A DNA stretch of 64,000 nucleotides from the NCBI RefSeq assembly GCF_030686155.1, contig NZ_JAUPEV010000001.1, positions 186,001 to 250,000 on the forward strand, in the 5' to 3' direction. The notes beneath the pieces are model-generated. The model searched no databases and was not told the DNA's origin. It worked only from the letters and a program-made list of their open reading frames with translations. Positions within the stretch are counted from its first letter, which is position 1; the number at the start of each line of letters is the position of its first letter. Shown in pieces: positions 51,107-59,860 of this stretch. Both the position numbers and the translations under genes were made by a program. The stretch comes from Helicobacter_J cappadocius (GTDB lineage: Bacteria; Campylobacterota; Campylobacteria; Campylobacterales; Helicobacteraceae).

Positions 51107-52783
51107 TTAAAAATGTGCATCATAACTTCTTCCTTCCTGAAGACGTCGTTTTTCTAGCTCATCTAAGAAGGTTTTAGTTTTAAGATTTGCAATAGCAGTC
51201 CTACGACCAAGTATCGCAAGTTCTCTATCAACAGCTGTTTTCTTTCCAACTGCAAAATATAGCCAATGTAAAACCAAAAACAAAAAGATTCCAATTGCCA
51301 TATAACCAACGATTGAAAATAGATCGCTATAGGCCATTACACCTGCTTGTTTGGTGATTTCAGTAACAAAGTCAGGGTTTGTGCTGATTGCAGGATTTGT
51401 ATCTGGAGCATGATTGATGATATCTTGAAGTCTACTAGCAGTGCGCACTTTGATAAAAGTAGTTACCAATGCAGAACCCAATTGACCAAAAACACTTTGA
51501 GAAAAACTAAAAATAGCGATGAAAGTCAATACATATCCACCTCCTCTTGGAAGTGAAACAACAATTCCTTCAGCAAACAAAGGTCCTATAAAAAATACAC
51601 TTGCTGCAGCAATCAGGAATTGAGGAATATAGAGTTGATTTGGAGTGATTTGTGGAGATAGGTTTGTAGAGGCAAAAGAGCCAACAATAAGCATTGCAAA
51701 AGAGATAATCAAAATAATAGAAGTGCGTTTGTATCCCATCATTGCTATACAAGAGACACCACCAAACAAAGCTCCCAAGGCTACGATTCCATAGTAGTTT
51801 GCGAGTTGATAATCTGTATATCCTAAAACATTTCTGAATAATCCTGTTGCACCTGTAGTTTGTTCGGTTAGGCACATCCTAGCAAAAGCACCAGCAAGAG
51901 CAAGTTTGAATACTTGAAGTGTGCCTACAAAAGAGAAATTTATGAGTGGCCTTACCCTATTTATTTCAATCAGAAAAAATCCTACAATACAGACTATTCC
52001 GATACATATTCCATACGCAATCCAAGGCTTATCCCACCAAATAATATTTCCAACACTGAAGATCAAGCAAAAAGTTGCGGTCCCTATAGCGTATAGAGCG
52101 AGGGAGGGAATATCTTTGATTGAAAAGGCTTTGCCTAGTTGAGAAGGAGGGAGTTCAATGAGCAAATACGCTGCTAATACAAATAAGGTTGTTCCCATAT
52201 CAATATATGCAACCAAGTGAGCATCTTCGCCTAGCATCAAAAAAGGATCTAACCACCTTGCAAATGGAGAACCCACCTGCATAAGACCAACACTCACACA
52301 CATTACGAGGTAAGTTTTCGTTTTTGGAAGCATTTGCATGGCATAATAAGCACAAAAGGTAGATAGACCACTGCCTACAAGTCCATTGAGAAATCGACTG
52401 AACGCATAGATGTAAAAACTATCACTAAACATCTGGATAATATGGGCAATACATAAGATCATTACCACACCACCAAAAAAAATCCTCATTCCAAATTGCT
52501 GACGCATTTTGAAAAGCACCACACTTGTCCAAGCATAGCCCATATAATAACAAGCTGTTAAAATCGCACCTTCTGCTGGAGTGATACCTAGATAGCCCTG
52601 AATTTGATTGATATTAGCGATTGTGAGATTGTTTTGCAGTCCTGCTGCAAATAAGGCAACTATCCACCCTATCGCATAAACAAGTTTTATTTTTGTAGGA
52701 AGCTCTGGTCTTGCTACAGATCCCCAAAAAGAAGGCATTTCGTTGGGTTTGAGCACCTCATTTAAATTCTGGGTTCTTGGCAT
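51107..52783 (-). CDS. MFS multidrug transporter, EmrB/DHA2 type
   Basis: 558 residues, 14 predicted helices. The family region near the start (NLTIANINQIQGYLGITPAEGAILTACYYMGYAWTSVVLFKMRQQFGMRIFFGGVVMI) corresponds to the DHA2 motif. Proton-driven export of drugs or other amphiphiles with the HlyD protein and the outer channel. First gene of the operon; a 363-bp gap lies upstream. The C-terminal cytoplasmic tail (ILGRRTAIANLKTKTFLDELEKRRLQEGRSYDAHF) is longer than in EmrB. Substrate unknown. Confidence 0.9.
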   Translation of the reverse strand: MPRTQNLNEVLKPNEMPSFWGSVARPELPTKIKLVYAIGWIVALFAAGLQNNLTIANINQIQGYLGITPAEGAILTACYYMGYAWTSVVLFKMRQQFGMRIFFGGVVMILCIAHIIQMFSDSFYIYAFSRFLNGLVGSGLSTFCAYYAMQMLPKTKTYLVMCVSVGLMQVGSPFARWLDPFLMLGEDAHLVAYIDMGTTLFVLAAYLLIELPPSQLGKAFSIKDIPSLALYAIGTATFCLIFSVGNIIWWDKPWIAYGICIGIVCIVGFFLIEINRVRPLINFSFVGTLQVFKLALAGAFARMCLTEQTTGATGLFRNVLGYTDYQLANYYGIVALGALFGGVSCIAMMGYKRTSIILIISFAMLIVGSFASTNLSPQITPNQLYIPQFLIAAASVFFIGPLFAEGIVVSLPRGGGYVLTFIAIFSFSQSVFGQLGSALVTTFIKVRTASRLQDIINHAPDTNPAISTNPDFVTEITKQAGVMAYSDLFSIVGYMAIGIFLFLVLHWLYFAVGKKTAVDRELAILGRRTAIANLKTKTFLDELEKRRLQEGRSYDAHF

Positions 52784-53146
52784 ATATTCCCCTGATTTAA
52801 GAGTTTTTCGTATATTTTCAAAATATTAATTGCACTATCAATGAATTAGAATTGGCACTTCAAGTCGATTTGGACATACTTTAGATTTTTTTATGTTTTT
52901 AGGACTTTAGTTAGATCGTTTATTCTAAATCAAAGAAGAAAATCTGTCTGATTTATGACAAAACAGAATAAAACTTGCAATTTTGTTTGCATTATACATC
53001 TTTTTTATTAAATCAATGTATTATCTTCTGATGTTGCTTTTTCAAGTAAGTCAAACGGAGACTTAAAGATACTTTATTGTTTTGGTGCTTGGCTTTGACT
53101 AGATATGATGCTAGATCAAAGTTTTATTACAATTTAATCACTAAAA
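52784..53146. other. Intergenic region upstream of the efflux operon
   Basis: 363 bp, AT-rich, with no credible gene. It should hold the efflux operon promoter on the - strand. An 8-bp inverted pair TTTATTCT / AGAATAAA lies near 52919-52977, 40 bp apart, which could be a regulator site; its significance is uncertain. The first 150 bp also serve as the region downstream of the methyltransferase gene. Confidence 0.4.
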
Positions 53147-55447
53147 TCAATTAAATAAACTCATAGAAGCACTTTTAAAAACATAATTTCCTTCTTGAGT
53201 GAGAATAGAAACCTCTTCGAGAATATCTTTTATGAGTTCTTTGCTGGGTGTTACTCCATTTTTTAGTAAAGGTATCACTTCTAGGCATATGTCATCAAAA
53301 GTTATTTTTGTGTTTTGTCTTTGTGCTTTTTTTAAAAAAGAAACAATAAAATATTTTGCTCGTGTTTCTATGGATATGTTGTGGCTTTTAAATTTAGAAC
53401 CTTTTTTGATGTGATATTTTTGAGTCTCTTTATCATAATCATAGTTTTCATTGATGATGGGAGTGAGAGTTTCAAATTTATTTCCAAGTTCGTGTAAAAA
53501 ACCCATTTCAAGACCCGTAATAGTCAGCTCTCCATAGATTTCTTCTAGGGTTGCTCCATTTTCTTTTGCGATCAAAGCTTCGATATGATTAAATATTAGA
53601 TCGTAATCATCGCCTAGTGATTCTTTGGCGAGAGTTTTTGGATTTTCTACTTTTTTAAAGTGCATTATGAGTTGTCCGCTTAGGACGGTAAATGGGTTTT
53701 GAACCTTTTTAAAACTCGATTGACCATTGCTCTGTCTGATGCTACCTATGTACTCAAATCCGATTTCTTCAGCGTACTCTACGATAGTTTGCCAAAGCTG
53801 TGGGCTTTGATGTTGGAATACAAAGCTCATCCAGCGATTGAATTTTAGCACTCGATACATTTCTTTGAGACCTTGTTTTATTAAATCATAATACTCTTGA
53901 GTGCTTTTATTGAGACTACCTTTTTCAATACATTCTTTTTCTAGTAGGGTTTTATCTACAGGGAAATCTAGCCAAGCATTCCACATAGTTGATAAATCTA
54001 AATAAGGGATTTTAGCTCCATAAGGTGGATCTGTATAGATATAATCAACACTGTTAGATTCTATTTCTTTGAGATTAGTGGCATCTCCTTGAATGAATTT
54101 AGATTTTGGGAGCATTTGATAGAAATGAGGAGAATTTTGAAGTTCTCTTTTTCCACTGATAATCCTCTGAAGTTTGCGTCTAAAGGTTTCAGAAATATTA
54201 AAAGGAGTTGATATTTCAGTTTTTGCTATTCTGTATCTATAATAATTAAAAATGCCACATACTCCACCACTTCCTTTTCTTTTTTCTGTTTCGTGGAAAG
54301 TTTTATTGCACATTGTAATTGTGTTAACAAGTGCAAGGAGTAGAGATAGTTTAATATTTTCTCCTTTTGTTTTTAGAATTTCTCCACGAAGTAGAGCTAA
54401 TTCTATAATCTGAGAAGGGGTAAAAATATCTCTTAGAGTAGCGACATCACTACCTTTGGGTAGTATTTCGTCTTTGGGTATCCATAGGGTTTTCTTATGC
54501 CCCCCCCCCATAGAGTTTTTAGCTTGAATGTTAGAAGGATAATAGGAAGCATTTTTTAGCATCTCTTTAGCTTCTTTATCATTTTTTGGAGTGATTTTTT
54601 CAAAATTTTTCAATACCATCTCGCCTATTTCGTAAAGTTCGCTTAGATTTACCTCTGTGCTTAGTGCAGTTGCCATAAAGACTGATAGAGGGTTGAGATC
54701 GATATGAATTCCCACTCTGCCTTTCATCATCGCTTCTATCGCACTCACTCCACTACCTCCAAAGCTATCTAGCACAACATCGCCTTCTTGAGTAAAATTA
54801 AGAATATGATTTTGCACAATATCCCAGCTTTGACGAGTGAAATAAGCTAGACAACCAAAGTGCCTCTTGGCTTTTTGTTTTTGAGGTTTTATTGCCTTTG
54901 GTAGGCTTCTATTTAGATACCATTCATCATCTCTATTGGCATCTTCTTTTATTTTTTGAATTTGTGATTCTGTATTGTTTGTGATATAACTTTTTAGGGT
55001 GTCAAATTTAGTTTCTAATTCATTTTTTAAATCAATCTCTAAAATTAACTCTTGACCTATTGAAGTAAATAGCGTAAATTCTTTTCCATTACATAAGGCA
55101 TAATAGGGAGCTTTGATCTCTGCATTGATGGCATAATAAAAAGCTTGTTGAGGGTGATTGCCATTTTTGATGTTTTCAGTTGGAGCTTTTGCATCTAAAA
55201 CACAAATGGGTTTATTCTCTACATAAAGAATATAATCAGGAATCAGTATTCTATCTTGACCTATTTTGGTATTTGAGCCTAAAATTGTAGGTGATTTTAT
55301 GCTTAAGGAAGTCTTAAAGCTTAGTGTTTTGTTTCCCTTAAGATCAAATTCAAAATCTAGTTCTTTTAATAGTGGATCAATAATTTCTCTACGAACAGAA
55401 TCCTCTTTAAAGTCTTTTTCATCTACATAATCAAGATTTATATTCAC
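53147..55447 (-). CDS. Restriction-modification fusion: HsdR_N-like nuclease plus adenine DNA methyltransferase, phase-variable
   Basis: 766 residues, GTG start after AAGGG. Residues ~15-150 resemble the N-terminal PD-(D/E)xK nuclease domain of HsdR: IPDYILYVENKPICVLDAKAP gives Asp71 and Asp85-x-Lys87. From ~195 a DNA methyltransferase follows: VVLDSFGGSGVSAIEAM (motif I, 226-234), IDLNP, and YTDPPYGAKI (motif IV, 473-476). The C-terminal ~130 residues may hold target recognition. A run of ten G (54500-54509, as C on +) encodes MGGGHKK between the motifs; one-base slippage would truncate the protein after the nuclease domain and motif I. In this copy the frame is open (ON). It precedes ilvD with a 25-bp gap. 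Confidence 0.85.
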   Translation of the reverse strand: MNINLDYVDEKDFKEDSVRREIIDPLLKELDFEFDLKGNKTLSFKTSLSIKSPTILGSNTKIGQDRILIPDYILYVENKPICVLDAKAPTENIKNGNHPQQAFYYAINAEIKAPYYALCNGKEFTLFTSIGQELILEIDLKNELETKFDTLKSYITNNTESQIQKIKEDANRDDEWYLNRSLPKAIKPQKQKAKRHFGCLAYFTRQSWDIVQNHILNFTQEGDVVLDSFGGSGVSAIEAMMKGRVGIHIDLNPLSVFMATALSTEVNLSELYEIGEMVLKNFEKITPKNDKEAKEMLKNASYYPSNIQAKNSMGGGHKKTLWIPKDEILPKGSDVATLRDIFTPSQIIELALLRGEILKTKGENIKLSLLLALVNTITMCNKTFHETEKRKGSGGVCGIFNYYRYRIAKTEISTPFNISETFRRKLQRIISGKRELQNSPHFYQMLPKSKFIQGDATNLKEIESNSVDYIYTDPPYGAKIPYLDLSTMWNAWLDFPVDKTLLEKECIEKGSLNKSTQEYYDLIKQGLKEMYRVLKFNRWMSFVFQHQSPQLWQTIVEYAEEIGFEYIGSIRQSNGQSSFKKVQNPFTVLSGQLIMHFKKVENPKTLAKESLGDDYDLIFNHIEALIAKENGATLEEIYGELTITGLEMGFLHELGNKFETLTPIINENYDYDKETQKYHIKKGSKFKSHNISIETRAKYFIVSFLKKAQRQNTKITFDDICLEVIPLLKNGVTPSKELIKDILEEVSILTQEGNYVFKSASMSLFN
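54500..54509 (-). repeat. G10 homopolymer in the methyltransferase gene
   Basis: Ten consecutive C on the + strand (ten G in the coding strand), the longest G/C run I noticed in the window. Such tracts in Helicobacter R-M genes change length by slipped-strand mispairing and switch the gene ON or OFF. Confidence 0.9.
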
Positions 55448-55472
55448 TTGTTGCCCTTTGCTAATCCTAATA

Positions 55473-57161
55473 TTAAAGCTCTGTCTTCAGCATCGCACCA
55501 TTACTTGCATTGCTTACTAATAGGGCATAGCGTTTGAGCCATTTGCCTTCAATTTCTTTGCGTTTAGGCTGCCATTTTTGCTTTCGATCCTTAAGGATAT
55601 CTTCGCTTACTAACAATTCTAAGATTCCATTATTCACATCGATTTTTATTTTATCTCCATTTTCTACAAGTGCTATCACTCCTCCTTCTGCTGCCTCTGG
55701 ACTTACATGACCGATACAAGCCCCTCTTGTAGCTCCACTAAATCTTCCATCTGTTACTAAGGCTACAGATTCTCCTAGACCCATTCCCATTATTAGGCTT
55801 GTAGGGCTTAGCATTTCTGGCATACCTGGTCCGCCTTTTGGTCCTTCATAGCGGATAATGACAACATCTCCAGATTTTACTTTGCCTGTAGAAATTCCTG
55901 CTATCGCTTCATCTTGGGAGTCAAAAACCACTGCAGATCCAGTGAAATTTTTCATCTCTTCTGCCATTGCTCCAGCTTTGATAACCGCTCCTTCTTGAGC
56001 TAGATTTCCATAAAGTATTTTTAACCCCCCTGTTTGAGAATAGGCATTTTCATTTGTGTGAATGATGGTAGTATCTGTGATAGATGCGTTTTTGATCCGT
56101 TCTAGCATACTCTCACCTGTAATAGTGAGGGTATCATAGATAACTCCCCCTCTTTTATTCACTTCTTTCATAACAGCACCCACGCCTCCAGCACGATTGA
56201 TATCTTCCATAAATACATTATTAACTGCAGGAGCTATTTTAGTGAGGTGAGAGACATTTTTTGCGATTTCATTGATATTTTTGAGACTGAAATCCACATC
56301 TGCTTCTTTTGCAATCGCCAACATATGTAGGACAGTATTTGTGCTACCTCCCATTGCCATATCTACAACAAAAGCATTGTGAATGGCTTTGTCATTGAGA
56401 ATATTTTTCATTTTAAATTTTTCAGTTTTTGCTTTATCTAGAGCAATCTCAACTATCTTTCTAGCAGCTATTCGTAAGAGTTCTTCTCGTTCTTTTGTAA
56501 GTGCTGGAATAGTTCCATTTCCTGGAAGTGCAATACCCATAGCTTCACATAAAGTATTCATTGAATTTGCAGTGAACATACCACTACAGCTTCCTCCACT
56601 TGGACAAGCTTTGCACTCAATTTCATAGAGCTTGTCCTCACTGATTTTTTTAGCCTCATAAGCACCTACAGCTTCAAATACCTGCGAGAGACCAATACGA
56701 CTACCATCACTAAGCGTTCCTGCAAGCATAGGTCCTCCACTCACAAATATAGTCGGCACATTCACTCTAAGTGCTCCCATAACCATACCTGGAACGATTT
56801 TGTCACAGTTGGGGATGCAAACCATTGCATCGAGTTTGTGAGCATTCATAACAGTTTCTATGCAGTCTGCGATAAGCTCTCTACTAGGCAAACTATAGAG
56901 CATTCCGCTATGCCCCATCGCTATGCCATCATCTACCCCGATTGTATTGAATTCAAAGGGAACACCCCCAGCCTTTCTGATTTCTTCTTTTACAATTTTG
57001 CTATATTCAGGTAGGAAATAGTGTCCAGGTATGATGTCAATATAGCTATTTGCTATTCCGATAAATGGTTTATCAAAATCTTCATCTTTGAGTCCCACGC
57101 CTCTAAGTAGGCTTCTATGAGGAGTTCTTGAGTGTCCTTTTTTGATGGTATCGCTTCGCAT
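55473..57161 (-). CDS. ilvD: Dihydroxy-acid dehydratase
   Basis: 562 residues. Converts dihydroxy acids to 2-oxo acids, third common step of branched-chain amino acid synthesis. Fe-S Cys are in MVCIPNCDKIVPGM and CKACPSGGSCSGMFTANSMN; the C-terminal SGATRGACIGHVSPEAAEGG is a family block. It is far from ilvBH. -10 TATAAT at 57191-57196 on the - strand. Read with the R-M fusion gene downstream. Confidence 0.96.
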   Translation of the reverse strand: MRSDTIKKGHSRTPHRSLLRGVGLKDEDFDKPFIGIANSYIDIIPGHYFLPEYSKIVKEEIRKAGGVPFEFNTIGVDDGIAMGHSGMLYSLPSRELIADCIETVMNAHKLDAMVCIPNCDKIVPGMVMGALRVNVPTIFVSGGPMLAGTLSDGSRIGLSQVFEAVGAYEAKKISEDKLYEIECKACPSGGSCSGMFTANSMNTLCEAMGIALPGNGTIPALTKEREELLRIAARKIVEIALDKAKTEKFKMKNILNDKAIHNAFVVDMAMGGSTNTVLHMLAIAKEADVDFSLKNINEIAKNVSHLTKIAPAVNNVFMEDINRAGGVGAVMKEVNKRGGVIYDTLTITGESMLERIKNASITDTTIIHTNENAYSQTGGLKILYGNLAQEGAVIKAGAMAEEMKNFTGSAVVFDSQDEAIAGISTGKVKSGDVVIIRYEGPKGGPGMPEMLSPTSLIMGMGLGESVALVTDGRFSGATRGACIGHVSPEAAEGGVIALVENGDKIKIDVNNGILELLVSEDILKDRKQKWQPKRKEIEGKWLKRYALLVSNASNGAMLKTEL

Positions 57162-57190
57162 TTTCTATCCTTTTATAGTGTATAGATATT

Positions 57191-57196
57191 ATTATA
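57191..57196 (-). promoter_or_regulatory. -10 box of ilvD
   Basis: TATAAT on the - strand, 30 bp before the ilvD ATG. Confidence 0.5.
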
Positions 57197-57285
57197 CTTA
57201 AAAAGATTTCTATTTTTTAACAAATCTTTCGCATTCAAGAGAGTTTATTGTAAAATGCTAGATATTGAATTATCGGAGGTTTTGA

Positions 57286-59073
57286 ATGTGTGGCATTGTA
57301 GGCTATATCGGAAGCAATGAGAAAAAAGAAATCCTGATCAATGGTCTAAAAGAACTTGAATATCGCGGTTATGATAGTGCTGGTATCGCGGTATTATCTG
57401 CTGGAGAACTTAAAACCTTCAGAGCAGTGGGCAAGATTTGTAACCTTGAAAATAAATGTGCAGATTTTATCTCCAAAGGATTTGGAATAGGGATAGGACA
57501 TACGCGTTGGGCAACACATGGTAAGCCTACAGAAATAAATGCTCATCCTCAAATTGCACATTTTAGCAATGTTGTCCATAATGGAATCATAGAAAATTAT
57601 CAAGAAATCAAAAAAGATCTTGAACAAAAAGGTCATTGTTTTTTGAGTCAAACAGACACTGAAGTCATCGTGCGTTTATTTGAAGAGTTTCTCAAGGACA
57701 CAGAGGATGGATTTGAGGCTTTTAGACAAACTATCGCTACTTTAAGAGGAGCTTATGCGATTTTGCTTATCAGTGTGAAGTATCCAGATAAGATTTTTTA
57801 TGCAAAAAATGGATCTCCATTGATTATTGCAAAAGGAAATGACGGAGTGTATTTTGGAAGCTCAGATGCTTGTGTGATTGGATATGCAGATAAGGTTGTT
57901 TATTTGAAAGATGGGGATGTTGGATGTATGGACATCCATTCTTTTGAATCTTTGGAAAATATTAGACCTTTGGAGCAAAATAAAGCATTTGCACAAAAAG
58001 ATGGGTTTAGATATTTTATGGAAAAAGAAATCTATGAACAACACAAAGTTTTGCTTGAAACAATGATGGGTAGAGTAAATGAAGATGGTGTTGCACTGGA
58101 GTCAGTTCCAGATGGATTTTTTGAGGGTGTTGACGAGCTTATTATTTGTGCTTGTGGAACGAGCTATCATGCGGGTATGAGTGGAAAATATGTGCTAGAG
58201 CGGATCGCAAAAATAAGAACAAATGTAGTCATGGCTAGTGAATTTAGATATGCTAATTCGGTGATGAGGAAATCTGAAATTTTTATCGTAATCTCTCAAA
58301 GTGGCGAAACTGCCGATACGCTAGAAGCACTCAAACTTGCTAAGGCAAATGGACTTAAAACTTTAGCTATTTGTAATGTTGATAATAGCTCAATTGTACG
58401 TGAAAGTGATGCAGTAATCTTGACTCGTGCAGGAATTGAAAAAGGTGTAGCTTCTACTAAAGCTTTTGCAACACAAATGATGGTTTTATGGATGCTTGGG
58501 GTTTATATAGCAACTCAAAAAAATTTGCTCAATAAAAATGATCTGGAAAATCAGTTTACATCTATGGTTCGTTCTGTAAAAGCTACAGAAGTCAGCCCTA
58601 AACTTCATGAAAGGTTAAAAAGACTTTCAAAGAGATATTTACACGGACATGGATTTTTCTTTATTGGTAGGGATGTTTTTTATCCTTTGGCATTAGAAGG
58701 AGCATTGAAACTCAAAGAAGTTAGCTATTTGCATGCAGAAGGATATCCAAGCGGAGAAATGAAGCATGGACCTATAGCATTGGCTGATTCTTTATTATTT
58801 ACTATTGCTTTAGTTCCTAGACATTTGTTAGGTGATAAAATTAAAAGCAATGTAGAGGAACTTAGTGCCAGAGATTCTACAATTTGCGTTATTAGTTCAG
58901 AGGAAGTTGAGACTGCCGATGATATGGTATATATCGATCCTGCACAAGACTATATGGAGGAATTTTTTTCTATGATGGTGGCACTTCAGCTATTGGCACT
59001 AGAAGTTGCCATCAAGCTAGGTAATGATGTGGATATGCCTAGAAACTTGGCAAAAAGTGTTACAGTAGAATAG
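57286..59073 (+). CDS. glmS: Glutamine-fructose-6-phosphate aminotransferase (isomerizing)
   Basis: 595 residues. Ntn glutaminase domain with Cys2 nucleophile (MCGIVGYIG), LEYRGYDSAGIAV and HTRWATHGKPTEINAHP; then two SIS domains (ACGTSYHAGMSGKYVLE, SQSGETADTLEALKLAK, EVSYLHAEGYPSGEMKHGPIALA) ending LAKSVTVE. Makes glucosamine 6-phosphate for peptidoglycan and LPS. Start ATG after GGAGG. No glmS ribozyme-like leader is visible in the 124-bp gap upstream. Confidence 0.97.
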   Translation: MCGIVGYIGSNEKKEILINGLKELEYRGYDSAGIAVLSAGELKTFRAVGKICNLENKCADFISKGFGIGIGHTRWATHGKPTEINAHPQIAHFSNVVHNGIIENYQEIKKDLEQKGHCFLSQTDTEVIVRLFEEFLKDTEDGFEAFRQTIATLRGAYAILLISVKYPDKIFYAKNGSPLIIAKGNDGVYFGSSDACVIGYADKVVYLKDGDVGCMDIHSFESLENIRPLEQNKAFAQKDGFRYFMEKEIYEQHKVLLETMMGRVNEDGVALESVPDGFFEGVDELIICACGTSYHAGMSGKYVLERIAKIRTNVVMASEFRYANSVMRKSEIFIVISQSGETADTLEALKLAKANGLKTLAICNVDNSSIVRESDAVILTRAGIEKGVASTKAFATQMMVLWMLGVYIATQKNLLNKNDLENQFTSMVRSVKATEVSPKLHERLKRLSKRYLHGHGFFFIGRDVFYPLALEGALKLKEVSYLHAEGYPSGEMKHGPIALADSLLFTIALVPRHLLGDKIKSNVEELSARDSTICVISSEEVETADDMVYIDPAQDYMEEFFSMMVALQLLALEVAIKLGNDVDMPRNLAKSVTVE

Positions 59074-59074
59074 T

Positions 59075-59782
59075 TTAGAATTTGTAATTGTACATTACAT
59101 AGGGCATCAAACTTGTTTGGAAGTTTCCATTATTGAGAAGGCTTTTTGCTGTTGGCAGGACTTTTACCCCGAATTCTATGCGATGTTTTACAAAAATATC
59201 TAGTGTTATTCCTGCTTCGATAATGATTCCTGCTGTATAGATTGAATCTTTGATGAGTTTGAAATTTTGATTATCTGCATAAATAAGTGCTCCGCCACCA
59301 AGTCCTGCAAACCCTCCTAAGAAATGTTTATAGCTCTGACTTAGTGGAAATTCAGCTATCACATCGATCCCTAAAGAAATCATAGCAAAAAATGAATTGC
59401 TATGATCGGGTGCTAATTTATAATTTACAAATCCACTTGCCATATCCAAACCAAAAAATCCTCGAATACCTATGTTTTTGTTGAAAAATGTTTGAGAACC
59501 TGTTTTCAAAGACAACATAGCAGGGATGCTCTCTAGGGTTTGTTGATTGTACTTTTTTTTGACTTCAAAAATACCAATTCCTATACCGATATATTTTCCA
59601 CTTTTTTTGCGGATAAGCCTTTGCTTTTCTCTGATTTCAGCAACTCCATAGCCTTCATTTTTGGATTTTTCTATCTCTTGAGATGTTGTTGATATTGAAT
59701 TATCAGATGAATTTGAAATATCTTGGGCACATAGAATATGAAAAAAAACTAGCATCAAAACAATTGTTTTAATTTTATTCAT
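59075..59782 (-). CDS. Outer membrane beta-barrel protein, Helicobacter type
   Basis: 235 residues. Signal peptide MNKIKTIVLMLVFFHILCAQD, a short Ser/Glu-rich linker (SSDNSISTTSQEIEKS), then barrel strands: KYIGIGIGIFEV, IGIRGFFGLDMASGFVNYK, FLGGFAGLGGGALIYADNQ, HRIEFGVKVLPTA and the C-terminal YVMYNYKF ending in Phe as BAM substrates do. Family of small Helicobacter OMPs with unknown ligands. Convergent with glmS and close to the Mla operon. Confidence 0.82.
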   Translation of the reverse strand: MNKIKTIVLMLVFFHILCAQDISNSSDNSISTTSQEIEKSKNEGYGVAEIREKQRLIRKKSGKYIGIGIGIFEVKKKYNQQTLESIPAMLSLKTGSQTFFNKNIGIRGFFGLDMASGFVNYKLAPDHSNSFFAMISLGIDVIAEFPLSQSYKHFLGGFAGLGGGALIYADNQNFKLIKDSIYTAGIIIEAGITLDIFVKHRIEFGVKVLPTAKSLLNNGNFQTSLMPYVMYNYKF

Positions 59783-59827
59783 TTTTTGGCCTCTAAATCA
59801 ATAGTTGGTTGTGCAACTATTTTTTGT

Positions 59828-59833
59828 TATAAT
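59828..59833 (+). promoter_or_regulatory. -10 box of the mla operon
   Basis: TATAAT after TTTTTGT, 27 bp before the mlaE ATG, with AAGGA just before the start. Confidence 0.55.
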
Positions 59834-59860
59834 CTTAGCAAAAATATTGAAGGAAGGACA

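Noticed and set aside
52919..52977. TTTATTCT/AGAATAAA inverted pair as an efflux repressor operator
   Set aside because: Arms are short and 40 bp apart in an AT-rich region; such a pair is expected by chance.
57162..57285. glmS ribozyme upstream of glmS
   Set aside because: The gap is only 124 bp, AT-rich, and shows no glmS ribozyme core; it holds the divergent promoters.
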